A stretch of 50,638 nt of DNA, from positions 223,559 to 274,196 of the forward strand of contig MNCI01030933.1 in the NCBI GenBank assembly GCA_015680685.1. The letters are read 5' to 3'. The stretch is from Gnetum montanum. Lineage: Eukaryota; Streptophyta; Gnetopsida; Gnetales; Gnetaceae. Both the position numbers and the translations under genes were made by a program. How positions within the stretch are numbered: the first letter of the stretch is position 1; each line of letters starts with the position of its first letter. Under the pieces are notes generated by a model, which did not search any database, was not told the DNA's origin, and saw only the letters and a program-made list of their open reading frames with translations. Positions 11,370 through 22,930 of the stretch are shown in pieces.

Positions 11370-12460
11370 CTTTGACTTTGGACTTTGGTGAATGTAGCCA
11401 CTTATCAAGGTGATGCTAATGTTGATGTCATCAACATCATATTTTGGAAAATTTTCCAAAGTACTAGTGTTGAACTTTTGAGACCCCTTTCGACCTCCTA
11501 ATTAATGAAAAATGATGTTGAAATGATGCCAAGGAAGCTGAGAGGTTAGAAGAAGGTGTTGAATGTTGAGTTTAGATGCTATGATTTAAACAATATCAAC
11601 ACCAAAAGTGTTGACACTAATGTTAGTGTTAACATTAACCATACTTAGCAAAATTTTTGATATATTAATAAATTTGAAATTTTGATTTTCTGAGGCCTCA
11701 TTTTGCCTTCAAATTGATGTTGAATATCACCAAGACATCTAAGAAGCCTAGAGATGATATTCTGTGTTGATGGCAAAGGCATATATTATAACTCATTAAG
11801 GCCTGAAAGTGATGATGCTAATGTTGATGCTCATGTCAATGTCAACATTACTAACACTTATTGAAATTTTGGAATCTTCATGAAATGATAGTTTTGAACT
11901 CTTGGTATCTTTTTTGATCACCAGATTGACATTGAAGCTTATTCAGATGAAGTAGAGGACCTTGAGAAGGTTGTTGAAATTTTGGAATGATGATTGAAAG
12001 GACAATGCAAGGTTCTGTAATGTTAACACTAGCATTAGTGTCATTGTTGACCAGGAAGTTAGAAATTTTTTTTACTATTTTCTTGACTAAAAATTCTAAC
12101 TCTTAAGATGTCGAAACTAACTCCAAAATAGGTTGAAATGATGATTTTTGAGTGCTAAGAGGCTCATAAACTTGAAAAATACTATAAATAAGATGCATGA
12201 GGTAACTTGGAATTGCTGAGATAAGTTTTGACCTTGGTGGTGTTCCAAGCTTAGATAAAATGTTAATTTTCTAAATCCCAAAAAAACGTATGAAAAACTA
12301 CTAATTTTGGAAACCTAGAGTATCAAAATTGGCCCTAGGAACCTATTGTGCAATTAGAACATAGTTATAAGGAGGTTTGGAAGTGTTGAAAATAGTGTTC
12401 TTAGTGTTGATGCTAACATTGACATCTTCTAAAAATTTCTAAAGTTTTTGGAACTAAAGA
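11370..12460. repeat. Diverged tandem repeat, unit about 205 bp
   Basis: A dyad-symmetric motif resembling GTTGATGCTAATGTTGATG / ATGTTAACACTAACATT recurs near 11408, 11606, 11815 and 12020, spaced about 200-209 bp, and again near 12398. Between occurrences, weaker similarity is also in register: an AAATTTTGG-like stretch, a GAAATGATG or GATTGAAA stretch, and a gag-aag-ctnagagg stretch. Units are too diverged for an exact consensus by eye. No coding reading continues through the array. Confidence 0.55.
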
Positions 12461-13539
12461 AAAAAAGCTAAGATATGATTCCAAATGGTTTTTGAAGGTA
12501 TTCAAAGGCTAGAAATGTATCTTATGAGGCTATTTTTTGGGAATTTTATGTTATGGTGTCAAAGGAAGATTAATTTGAAGTTCGTATCACCTCCAACGTT
12601 TAGAAAAATGTTTATTCTAGACTTCTCTAAAAGTCACAAAAAATGAAGTCCATAAGGTAGATTATGAATCTAAATGGCCCCTAGGGATCTCCAAGAGTTG
12701 AGAATGTGTCTCATGATGATGTATTTAGGGATTTTGATGCTCAAAATCACATAGAATAATGTTAAAATTACAATTAGTCCCAATCTTCAATGAATCAAAA
12801 AAGTGGGTTGAATAGGAACAAATAGGTTTATAGTATTAAGAATCTTTACTTGCTACTTATAGAATCCTTTCCATTAGTTAGAAAATTTTTTATATTATTT
12901 TAGCTTTTATTTTTCCATTTTCCCATTATTCTTTTTACTTAACTATACATAGGAATACTCGTTGACATCATCTTAGGACATGAATTCGACTCTTCTCACA
13001 ACTTCGAAATTCATAAATTGATAGAAACATGGAAGGCCCAACTATTACAACATTCATGATGTATTATGACTACAAAGTCATGTGTGCTAAGTGAGAATTG
13101 AGCATCACATTTCCTAAGAATGAGGTAAGGAGGATGGCTTTATGAAGGAGCCAATGATCTGGGACCTTTATTACCTAACCTAATTCATTCCATCGAGCTA
13201 ACTTCATGTAAATAAGATATACTAATAGAATACATGATTACCAAGGATGAAGTTTAGGTAGTGATAAGTGTCATAGGAAATCATCTCATCAAAAATCCCA
13301 ACATAAATGTCAGTAGCAAAAACTACCAATTTCAAGACTAACATTGTAAGTAATGTGGTGACATTAGAGTTCATGATGGTGACAAGAAGGAAACTCCTCA
13401 CATCTCTCTTCCTCTAGATCCTTATCATCTATTGCATAGTCCTACTATTTGGCATATAAAGCTCATCAATTCTACCAAATCGTTCCTTGTTTGCATACCT
13501 TAAAATGTCTTCTTTGCACTATCTATTTCAATCAACCTT
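12461..13539. other. No recognisable gene
   Basis: AT-rich sequence without a supported coding region. Its first ~300 bases still resemble the repeat units to the left (aaatggtttttgaaggt; atgtatcttatgaggctat versus atgtgtctcatgatgatgt near 12705). The last part may be the leader of the Gypsy remnant that follows. Confidence 0.35.
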
Positions 13540-14068
13540 ATTGCCATGGTTCCATGAGTAACCAACAGGCCTCTTATGTATAGCCTATTCCTAAGCATCA
13601 TTGTGGTTAACCCTACTCGTCAAGCACTCATGCAAAGCATTAATATGGTTTTCAACCCATTCTAGGGATTTCCTTACTCAATATCAGTTCAATTGTTACC
13701 AGTATTGTTACCTGTCATCTTATCTCCACCTCATATTTTATAATTGAATACCATTATGATAGCATCCATGAGTGCTATGATGTCTATTCAGCTAATTTTA
13801 CCTACTTATAATTCCATGCTAACTAATCCTACTCAAAACATTTGTAGAATTACTTCTAAATTAATGTTGTTTCCAGGTTGCAACCAAACAAGGATCAAAC
13901 TCGGAAAGCCACTACATTGCATGGGTGCAGTCCTGTAGTATCTATTTTCAACCTTCTTATTTATCTTATCAGCCCAATAATTCCACCTATCCAAGCTTCT
14001 AAGGGAGTGTTGCTACCAAATTTAACTTAGTATAATTACAAATATAATTCCATTAATCATGTGATCAT

Positions 14069-14374
14069 TTGATCATATTTAGGAATGAATGTATCTTATT
14101 AACCAATTATTCCCATACTGCCCTTAGAAGTTTTTCCAATTCTTTGACTAGGAAAGCACTCAAGAGATATATATCTCTATTCCATGGGATCATTACCTTC
14201 CTTGAACAACTTTTTACAACCTTTGAAAAGAGATTCAAATATAACATTACCAAAGGTGAAACTTTGCAAAAGCTCCTCATGTTCAAGCAGACACATAATG
14301 ATTCCATCTCAAAGTTCATCTCTAGATGGACATATACCACTACAGAATTTATACACCCTTTGCCTAATGAATAG
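14069..14374 (+). pseudogene. Gypsy gag core remnant
   Basis: It is open for 101 codons. From about codon 18 it reads LRSFSNSLTRKALKRYISL, HGIITFLEQLFTTFEKRFKYN and TLQKLLMFKQTHNDSISKFISRW. This is the usual order of the plant retrotransposon gag domain (family: LFPNSLTGKALEWY, SFEQLADEF, LLNLKQ, ESFLTFLQRW). It ends at a stop soon after the RW motif, shortly before where gag continues in intact copies. A zinc-knuckle-like sequence, FCCYHQDIGHDMEDCNTFKED, follows 500 bp later. Confidence 0.75.
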
Positions 14375-15879
14375 TTTTTGGATATCTTTAAGTGAGTAGT
14401 TAATGACTACATTAGAGGTAGATTAGTCTATCCTAGGCTACTTATCCTCCATAATGCTATCATTTTAGCCAAACAAATTAGGGAGGTTCCCATCTACCAA
14501 AATGATCTTGAATGAATCAATTTCCACAATAAGGCAAGCAAGGTGGCTAATAAAGACAAATTTTCATAGAACATAGGCCAAATGGTAGCTTCAATGGATT
14601 AACCTACTCCAAGTTCATCACCTAAAAATGGTGCTAATGGTGGAAATAAGAGCACAAATCCTAAACCCAACGATAATGGACAAAGCATGCTTAACAAAGA
14701 ACAAAGGAGGCCATAAAAAGACAAGATGAAATATCATAAGATTATCATGACATACACTTAACTATATAATATGTTATTAAATAAGGAACACATGACTTTG
14801 AAGTAGGTGTTAGAATAGATGAGTGCCCATTTCAAGAAACTTTAAACATTAGCAATCAATTCTTTGCCCTAGTACATAAGTAATATAATCCCAACAAGTT
14901 TTGTTGTTACCATCAAGATATAGGCCATGACATGGAGGATTGTAATACTTTCAAAGAAGATATATAGGCACTTGTAGAAAAATAGAAAATTATGCTTAAC
15001 ACTCTTGTACAACATAGTAACCAAAACATGAAAATCTTCCAAGACCTCTTACATGCCCATTTGAGAAGGATCTTTGAATTTACATGGATAACAATGTAGA
15101 TAATCTAAAATCACCCTTTGTAATTCAGTTAGGATCTTCCCAAGCCAATTCCTAGATACCTCCCCAACCAAACCCATCAAGACCTTGAGATCCTTTCATT
15201 GTTAACCTTCCATGGAATGGAAAAAATTCCTCATCTTCCTACCGAAATGTATATAGAACTTCCTTTATCATTGATATGATTCCTCATCAAGAAGAAGACT
15301 ATAGTTGTTCTAACTTCTATTTTGTTTATCCACCATATCCTCTGAGAAACAATCTCATGTTGTCAACTTCACATAAACCTATTGATTTCCCTCTACTTTT
15401 GCCCTCCACCATTCCACCTCTTGCATAACCTTATTCTTCTTCTAATTTCACTAAGCCTCTTTTCTTCCCACTCCATCCTCACCTATTAAGATCCTAATAA
15501 GAGCACAAAGGGAGGCTAAGTAAGATAATAGAAAAGATAAGTAGAAACCATCCAAGAAGATTATTTTGAACAAGAAACTCATACATCTTCTATTTTCATT
15601 CCAACTCCTACACTAATAAGTGTAATTCCTCTTGCACCAGTAACCAAGGAGGTCACGTTTAGAGGCAAAGCTTTACCGCAAATTGTAGCGACCATGAAGT
15701 CAAAAGAAATAAACCATATCATTGTTGACCTCATTTTGAAATTTAAGGAGCATGACTTAACATTAGAAGAGTTGTTTAAATCACTCATAGTCTCATCTAA
15801 CATTCAACCCCATGCTCAAACAATCTCATCTATTCTCAATGCTCCTAAATATGAAGCAAACTGCCTAATGTTCAAAGAA

Positions 15880-16240
15880 GAAAATATCAAAATACATTTT
15901 GTGATGGATGTTGTGTACCAACTTTTAATGTACATTATGATATGAGTTAGAGATAATGTGATCCTACTAATGGTGCACATGGATGATGGAGCACGATCAA
16001 ATGTCATTTCATGATCCATCATCAAATGTCTCAACTTGGACAAAAAGTTGTGTACTCGAATTACAACTTCTCTTTAATTTCATTTAGTGGAGCTAGGATA
16101 GACATAATTGGAGTGATCAAGTTTCCTTTTTCAATAGGGATTTATATCACATTTGAATCAATATTCATTATTATTAGGGACTTCTTCAAAATAAATTCTA
16201 TCCAAGGAAGGCCTTAGTTAGGTTATCACTATGTTGTCTC
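15880..16240 (+). pseudogene. Gypsy aspartic protease-like remnant
   Basis: In shifting frames it reads VHMDDGARSNVIS near 15975-16010, corresponding to the protease active-site block (VDDGSALNIL type, with D-D-G in place of D-[ST]-G). This is followed by IKCLNLDKK, YSNYNFSLISFSG, IGVIKFPFSIG and IIIRDFFKINSIQGRP near 16150-16215. The last matches the family block ending LGRPW. The protease would mature the Gag-Pol polyprotein. Several stops and at least two frame changes make this copy dead. Confidence 0.65.
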
Positions 16241-16592
16241 CTCTCCTTTGCACCAAGAGATCTATTTTTCATATAGGGATATGGAGGTAGTCATTTGCAT
16301 AGACCCTAAAGTCTCCCTCAAATTGTGATTAGATCTCATAAAGTAAAATAGTTTAGGATCTTAGCCTATATTGATTGGGCAAACATCTACTAAATAAAAA
16401 ATAGAAGAACTAGATGCCAATATTGCATGGTCATCAAACACCTACAAGTTCATAGATGTAGGATTTAATGAGTTAGAAATTGTCAAGTTAGTCAAAATAG
16501 TCAAGTATCCTACTTGATAGATATAAAAAATACATGTTATAACTTCTATTGTGGAGGTACCAATGTGCAAATAGTAGATTCTTTTAAATCTA

Positions 16593-16660
16593 ACCTAGTA
16601 GAATTGAACTTATGACCTAGGGTTATCAAGCCAAGGCTCTTACCACTAATTTAACATAAT
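16593..16660 (-). mobile_element. tRNA-like SINE head 1
   Basis: On the minus strand an A-box-like block TTAGTGGTAAGAGCCTTGG (16631-16649) is followed by a B-box-like block AAGTTCAATTCTA (16599-16611), at the spacing seen in tRNA-derived RNA polymerase III promoters. The sequence between (cttgataaccctaggtcat) resembles that of SINE head 4. There is no full tRNA fold, so this is not called a tRNA gene. Confidence 0.6.
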
Positions 16661-16780
16661 AAGCAAATCATTTAAGAAAGAAAATAACATATCATGTATT
16701 AAAATTAAAGAAATAATTTCATCATCATATACACTAAGATATCTCTAAATTAGAATAAACAATAAATAAAACAACCTTCA

Positions 16781-17316
16781 TTAGTCTACCATTGAATCTA
16801 TTTCTACATTTTTAAGATTTTAAGAGATATTAGATGAAGATGAAATATCTCACATGTCAAGAAAAGTATCTTTCAATGTAGACTTAAGCACAAGTTCTTG
16901 AGTCAACAAAAATGGAGCATTCAAAACAAGATCAATAGTAGATTATGGTTGAGTTTTACTAAATTTATTAAGAAAGGACTCATAAACATCATTGAATGCT
17001 AATTGAAGTGACAGTGGACACATAGTATAGTAGGTAAATCATTCCTATATTTAATTAAGAAGTTCAAAACCTACTTATAGTGAATAATGAAATCATTGGT
17101 AACAATCGGCTTTTGAATTTGCTGCAATTTTTTTCACTATGTTACTATGCTCTTTTATTTGCTTATCCAATTCTCGTTTAGCCTTAGATCTTAGCATTTC
17201 TAAATTAGCTAGTTGCTTTTATATCTTGTCCAATTCTTGTAATAATGTAGAGTTCCTTTTTTCTAGAAAGATTAGATCTTAGATTTCCATCATCACTTTT
17301 AAAAGTATTTATCCAA
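16781..17316 (-). pseudogene. Coiled-coil protein pseudogene, unrecognised, possibly SINE-interrupted
   Basis: On the minus strand a protein-like reading spans two blocks. The first (about 17316-17105) reads KVMMEI, DLIFLEKRNSTLLQELDKI, KQLANLEMLRSKAKRELDKQ and IKEHSNIVKKIAANSKADC, with heptad-like spacing of Leu and Ile suggesting a coiled coil. The second (17000-16781) reads AFNDVYESFLNKFSKTQP, STIDLVLNAPFLLTQELVLK, STLKDTFLDM, DISSSSNIS and NLKNVEIDSMVD, then a stop at 16781-16783. Four in-frame stops break the blocks (TAA, TAA, TGA and TAA types), mostly explainable as C-to-T changes. The blocks are separated by a stop-rich ~100 bp containing a tRNA-like SINE head on the opposite strand. 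I do not recognise the family. Confidence 0.45.
17020..17095 (+). mobile_element. tRNA-like SINE head 2 (weak), inside the coiled-coil pseudogene
   Basis: On the plus strand tagtatagtaggtaaatc (17023-17040) resembles the A-box sequence of the other heads (tagcctagtggtaag), and agttcaaaacct (17060-17072) resembles a B box. The distance between boxes is shorter than in the other heads. Confidence 0.35.
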
Positions 17317-17696
17317 TGAAAATTCAAAAATATTACGAGCACAAGCTATATTAATAACCTTATAAAATTAATAATCAATATTTATTCTAAATATATTTAT
17401 TATAATTATTCAGGTAAATGTTTCTCATTAATTAATCAAGCAATTTCAAAGAGTACTTTAAGTTTAAATATTTACACTTTTCAACCATCTTAATAAGCTT
17501 GTTGAATTAAAAATCAATTCTTATTCTAAAGATCTTCATTATAGCCATTGAGGTAAATCATTTGTATTCATGATCATCATTCCCTTCATATTTAGATATA
17601 TTAAAGAGAAGAGTTTTGTATTTGGAATAATTGAAAAGAGGAGTTTCAAAATTCCTTTTATACAATTTTTTTTATAAAATTCATAACTTAGCATTA

Positions 17697-17762
17697 TCTA
17701 CTAGAATCAAATATGTGACATGGAGCGTTCATGGCAAGGCTTTTACTACTAAGTTAATACCT
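17697..17762 (-). mobile_element. tRNA-like SINE head 3
   Basis: On the minus strand TTAGTAGTAAAAGCCTTGCC (17734-17753) is the A-box-like block and TTTGATTCTAG (17701-17711) the B-box-like block. They are joined by an atgaacgctccatgtcac linker like those in heads 1 and 4. Confidence 0.55.
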
Positions 17763-17834
17763 CATAATTTAATTGTATATTATGTAACTTTAAAATTCCA
17801 TCATCCTCATCCTAACCTTATCCAAATAAAATGA

Positions 17835-18512
17835 GGTTGGTTACATGAGTTCTTTTTCACTATTCTCCTCTATGAAAAGCTAGATCTTTATTTATTTGTA
17901 GTTTCTTCAAGTCATCTTCAATTTTTTTCCATATATTTTTTAGTTATAACTTTATATTTTCTCTAAATTAAATTCAAGTATAAATAATAATAATTTAGTA
18001 AGGAGAATTTTTTGACAAAAATTAATTTGAAAATTCTTTAATTTTTTGTATGATGTTTATGTTGAGAACATTAAATGACTTTATTTATGGACTTAGAGAC
18101 ATGTAGCAATCAAAGTAAAAACACAACTTTATGATGGTGTATCCTAGAAGTAAAGGATGCATGATTGTTTATCATTTAGTGTTAATGTCATGAAACCTTT
18201 ATGTTATAGACCCTAGTCGTAAACTATATAATTCATCTTGGTATTAAAAACATTCAAATGAGCCTTACTATTAATATTGAAAAAGTATTATTTTATATAG
18301 AGAGAGTATCACAACAGTTCCCAAAACCATTAAGCCTTTATTTTCTTTCTTAGTCTTTTTATTGGTATTTTGAAGTTACAATATAACACACTTTTTTCAT
18401 GGTTCTTTTGGTTATGAACCAATGTATCTTTGATGTGGATTTATTATTATTGTTTCTTGATATATTTTTTGGGTTTTGGAGTCTACTATAACAATTCTCA
18501 AAGCAACACTAC
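17835..18512. other. No recognisable gene
   Basis: AT-rich sequence up to the edge of element A. I see no coding, RNA or repeat structure beyond short A/T runs. Confidence 0.4.
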
Positions 18513-19403
18513 TGATGATTGATGAAGTACCCCTATGCCCAACCATATGAGTCACAAGCATTCACACACAATCCAGTCGAATTCTATGGATGGGACTAGT
18601 TGTGCATCTAAATCATTATTCCTTGATTGTAGTTCATTATCTTTCCACTTGGACTAGTGGTAGCTTTGTCATGTATGATTTAGTCCAAAGTGAGGCACAT
18701 GATGATTGATGTTGCCTAGCCCTAAGCTACTCCTAATGATGAGAAAGAGATTAATTAATTAAACTTATTAACAATGGGACCTAAAGTCTAAACTAGCCTA
18801 GGTATGATGAGTATTCATTCCTAATCATTCGTACATGCCTTGGACTTCATGTAACTACCACTGGGATTACCAAGCATACGTCACTAGGCTTACCAAATGA
18901 TACACTACTAGGTTACCAAGTAATTACACTTAAGCACTCGCGATTAGTTGTACTCATTCTTCTTAATGATAGGAATAATAAAGAGAAATAAAGAAAACCA
19001 TTAACTAAGGAAAATATTAAACAATTGGACAACTGAAAGCAATAATAAATCTAAGTGGATGCTACAATGATAAAAGTAATTTCAATCTTTATTGCAAGTC
19101 ATGTAACACGTCCAAGTACATCACATTTGAACAAGGATGTCATACAATCACTTAACATCACATTGTGGGAATGCACTAAAAAATAGTAGAACTTGAAATT
19201 AAAAATCTATGAAAAAGTTATCTAAAATCTATGAACCATCTCTATCTCAACCATGCAACCAAGTGTGGTATTTATAGGCTAGCACGGAAGGGGCAATATT
19301 GAATGTTTAACATCGGAGGTTGTGCCCTGATATTAGATACTTAACATCGTGGCCCCAATATTGGATATCCAATATCGTGACCCTACAAAAACATGACTCA
19401 TCA
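18513..19403 (-). repeat. Element A left LTR (3' LTR)
   Basis: It starts TGATGATTGATGAAGTACC and ends CATGACTCATCA. Its U3 part, on the right in minus orientation, holds six GATATC-like boxes at 19295, 19309, 19329, 19343, 19357 and 19371, and a TATAAAT box (minus) at 19270-19276. It contains one 14-bp unit more than the other three LTRs of the family. Confidence 0.9.
19270..19376 (-). promoter_or_regulatory. Element A 3' LTR promoter: six-box array and TATA box
   Basis: It has the same layout as in element B with one additional 14-bp unit. The boxes are aatatt, aacatc, gatatt, aacatc, aatatt and aatatc (plus an off-register gatatc at 19364). The minus-strand TATAAAT is at 19270-19276. Confidence 0.55.
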
Positions 19404-19589
19404 TACCACCACAACTAAATGAAAACTCATCCTCGAGTTAAAAAAAATTAGGAATAAGTTCTTTACAAAAAACTAGGAAGGTATACGATTATTGACTAAC
19501 TTAAATAAATACACAAATTGACTCTTCATGCCATAGTGGTGTTTTACAAAAAATATGGACACAACATTACAAGACAAAAAATTGGGAAA

Positions 19590-22314
19590 GCTTCTATAGT
19601 TCTTGGAGGTGGTGGCTCTTCCATTTGTTGCTTCCCTTTGTCTCTCGACTTCTAGAATTTGTAGTAGTTTTAGAGCACTTGCAACTTTTCTTCCTCTATC
19701 CTTGGATCATGTACCATCTAGGTTGCTAAAACAATGTGTGCTAGAGCTAGTACATCCCATGGGCATGGTAGCTATGGAAACATTTTGTTTTCTTTCACAT
19801 ACGAAGCCGCAAACTGCCGTCGGTCCTCCTCAAAGGCCCTAGCCTTTTCTTTTAATTCATGATGATCTATTAATCTTCTGGCTAGGTCTAAGGCTACATC
19901 TTTTTGTCCATGATAGTGGGCCTTAATCTTCTCCAATTCTAAGTTTACCACATGGAGTTTTTGTAAAGTATTTTTTCTGTCTACAATCTCTTTTTCAAAT
20001 AATGCATAGGTGGCCACTACTTGCTACTCATTCATTTTTAGGCTAACCTATTGTTAACATGGCAAGGTTGGCATATCAAAGGTTAGCCAATGTCATGTAT
20101 TCTTTTAAGTCTTCAATATATAGGTCTTTATTCTTTACTTTTGCTTAATGGACCAATGCATAACTATCTAGGATGGGCTACCAATAAGGATTTTGCATTG
20201 ACATGGATCTAATGTAGATTTTTGCTATTTGGATTTTCCTTTTCATTAATCTACTTATACATGCCAACCTAGTCCTAGAAGTGTTCCTTTAGCTTCTCAT
20301 GTTTCTTGGCCTCGTTTTGCCACAAACTTATCTCAATTGCAAATTTATTATGAATTGCATGGACCTCCTCCATTGAGAGGGTTCAATTTTCTCTATTCAA
20401 TCTACTAATGTCTTAGTTGACCCTCACTAGTTGTTCTCTCAACTGGTGGAAACTTTCCTTCAAGATGTTCTTCTATTTTTCTATAGTGGTCAAACTTGCA
20501 TTATCTACAACAAGCTATTTATTTTCTTCTTATGTGGTAGTCAATGCCTTTGAATGGGCATATGCTTGAGCTTCAAAAACTAAGGCATTCTAGACCACCT
20601 TCTCCTTTTCTTGCTCAACAAGTTTGTTCTATTCAATCAATTGGTTTAGCTACTCTATTCAAAATTGTTCCAACTAGTCATGTGTGAGAAACTAAGTAGG
20701 GTCCCATCTTTTAACTCTCATGGCAACTAGCTTTTGTTACAATCAATGCACTTCTACTTTTGCATGTTCCACCCTAGTCTTAGCCATGACCAGCTTTTCT
20801 TTTGTGATGATGGGATTTGATTGCACTACAGTGACATCACTGGGAATGTCAAAAAGGGTTGTCATTACTTGTCCTATCTACAGTAATCTATCTAGTACAT
20901 CCTAATTGGTTGTAGGAGTCATTGAGGTCCCAATAAGCATTTGTGCATCTCTCGTCCCAGTTAGGTCCACTAGGGGCATAATAGGCACATTGAAAGATTC
21001 TATGATGTGATCTATTATCACCTTTGCTATGCTTGCCACATCTTGATGCTGCATGACCACCACTATGTCACCTTCTCCTATTTCAAGCATCACTTGAGAA
21101 GATGCAACATTCCTAGAGATTTGTTAAGACCATCATGCTTCTCCTCCTGATTGTAAAGAAACTTACCCTCTTGATGGATCCATAGAAACGGTGGGTTGTA
21201 TGGCATCATTAATAACTCAGAAGAGGTTTAACTCATCCCTACTTCCCCAACTAAGATTTTTAGTAATTCTTTGTAGATGGCTCATTGTAGGCTAGTAATC
21301 TTATGGTGGTGGAGGTGGAACTTATGGCTTACACTACTACTTAGTCTCTTGCTTTGTTCCTTTTTTCTATTCTGGTTCCTTTTCTATTTCTTGTTCTTTA
21401 CCAAGGTCTTTCCTTGGTGCTATAGCTTTAAGAAACTCAGCAAAAGAAGCATTTTGATCCCTCTTGGGAATGTCATTAGTCTATCCCAGGATTCCAGCAT
21501 GCCTACACAGCTTCTTGATCAAGCAAGAGAATGGAGGTGTTGGCTTCCCTACCTTCTTTTTTTCGAACTACCTTTACATCTCCATGAAGCACATTTGGGA
21601 AAGACTAGCATTGAATTTTCCCATTAATATTGCACTTCCCCTAGCCTTGTATGTTAATATTTTGTTGAGGCATTTAGTTGGGAAGAGGTGGTATGTACCT
21701 ATCTTAAAAATAGGTTCTCTCTTTCAGAGTCAACTCATTATATGTCTTATTATCCTTGTCGTATGCCCATTTCTGCCATAACTTTCTTGTTTATGGATCA
21801 AACCTCATGGATAGATGTGCTAACTTGGCCTTCACATTTAACAAATTTAGAGCCTGTATGATTGCTTTGATTGAAAATGATATAGTGACTTTGCCAATGT
21901 TAACTATGGTGCCTTCTTCTTTGTTATGCCAAAATTGGTATTTCTCACTGAGGTACCATTCACCACTATCTGAAGGATGTGCTGTAATGGTGATGCCTGG
22001 AGTTGATTTTGAACTATCTTAGGAGTGAATGCCATAAATGGGCCAAAGTTCATCTCCACAATGGCCATGGTTAACATGGATTTCTTCTAAATGGCTTCAA
22101 GGCATTCTTGGGACAACATGAGGCATTGTCCTTCCATTGGAGCTTATGGTTCCATGGCTTCTCCTTAGATTGAATGCCCTATAACAAGAGCCTCTTGATG
22201 AATGCTAAATGATTGGGCCTCCTATTACTCATGCTTGGCTTGCTCTCCTTGTTGCCCTCTGCCACCTCTCAGGCATTTGCTTGCTCCTTCTTATCCTCCT
22301 CTTTTTGTGGTCAT
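19590..22314 (-). pseudogene. Element A ORF2: unknown protein with coiled-coil tail, disrupted
   Basis: It starts at the ATG at 22314-22312 (MTTKRGG), matching MAPKRGQ in element B, and runs toward the 3' LTR in broken frames. Recognisable pieces parallel to B include VEMNFGPFMAFTP near 22070-22030, a SINVPIMPLVDLTGTRDAQ-like block near 20990-20930, and the well-kept 20017-19772 stretch reading MATYALFEKEIVDRKNTLQK, LHVVNLELEKIKAHYHGQ and KDVALDLARRLIDHHELK, which looks helical and coiled-coil. No catalytic motif of a retroelement enzyme is seen. This copy is more damaged than that of B. Confidence 0.55.
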
Positions 22315-22859
22315 CTATAATCAATCAAGGGTCTAATGTTACTAAGGTGTTGTTGCTTATCATTAACAAGTTTATACCTTACTCATGACCTTAGTTTCAT
22401 TAATTTCTTTAGCTCATATGATTGCAGAGTTAGAAATTTTTTTAGAAAAATGCCCAAAAAGTGTTAATTTTCTTTTATGAACCTTTGCAATTAGTTTCGT
22501 TTTCCTTATGAATGGCTTATCATGATGGTTATGGTCCTGTTGGTGAAAAAATTAAAGTAGCTGGCATTAATACGATTGATTTTTCATTAAAACACTTAAA
22601 GTTGTTAACATTCTTACCCTTGTAATACCTTCTGGGCAATAGCAAATTTTGAAAAATTAGTGCAAGTTTTTCATGCAAGGACCCTTCCCTAACTAGATTG
22701 AACACCCTGAGTTCAAATAAGTTCAAATGATACAAAAGTTGGAGTAGTATGGAGCAAAATATTGTAAGCAAAATTTGATTACACAGAGCTCTTAGTCACA
22801 AGAGAAAATTTTAAAAACTCCCCTAGCTAGAAATGATGAGAATGGATTTTGGGGCACTG

Positions 22860-22930
22860 CAGGGATCATATATATAGTTTTTATTAACATGATATTAGAT
22901 GTCCAACATTGAGTTGGACCCAATATTAGG
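22860..22930 (-). promoter_or_regulatory. Element A internal promoter-like module upstream of ORF2
   Basis: Boxes gatatt (22891), aacatt (22905) and aatatt (22922) resemble the LTR GATATC array. On the minus strand they lie just upstream of TATA-like runs (AATAAAAA at 22878-22885; CTATATAT at 22868-22875). The ORF2 start follows about 550 bp later. Element B has the same arrangement at the same place. Function is inferred. Confidence 0.5.

Larger units (their letters stand above)
13540..16320 (+). mobile_element. Ty3/Gypsy gag-protease remnant
   Basis: Reading on the plus strand gives, in order, a proline/glutamine/serine-rich N-terminal part (13540-14040), a retrotransposon gag core (about 14085-14380), a zinc knuckle-like stretch (14894-14950) and an aspartic-protease-like region (about 15880-16240). 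Frames change several times and stops are common. No RT, RNase H or integrase follows; similarity ends just after the protease. No LTRs were found. Gag plus protease in this order supports Gypsy, but the clade is not determined. Confidence 0.75.

Noticed and set aside
11268-11459. 63-codon minus-strand ORF
   Set aside because: It overlaps the start of the tandem repeat and contains no recognisable motif.
16593-16660. tRNA gene
   Set aside because: Only A- and B-box-like segments are present; no acceptor stem, anticodon loop fold or CCA-proximal pairing could be traced, and four relatives exist, which fits a SINE better.
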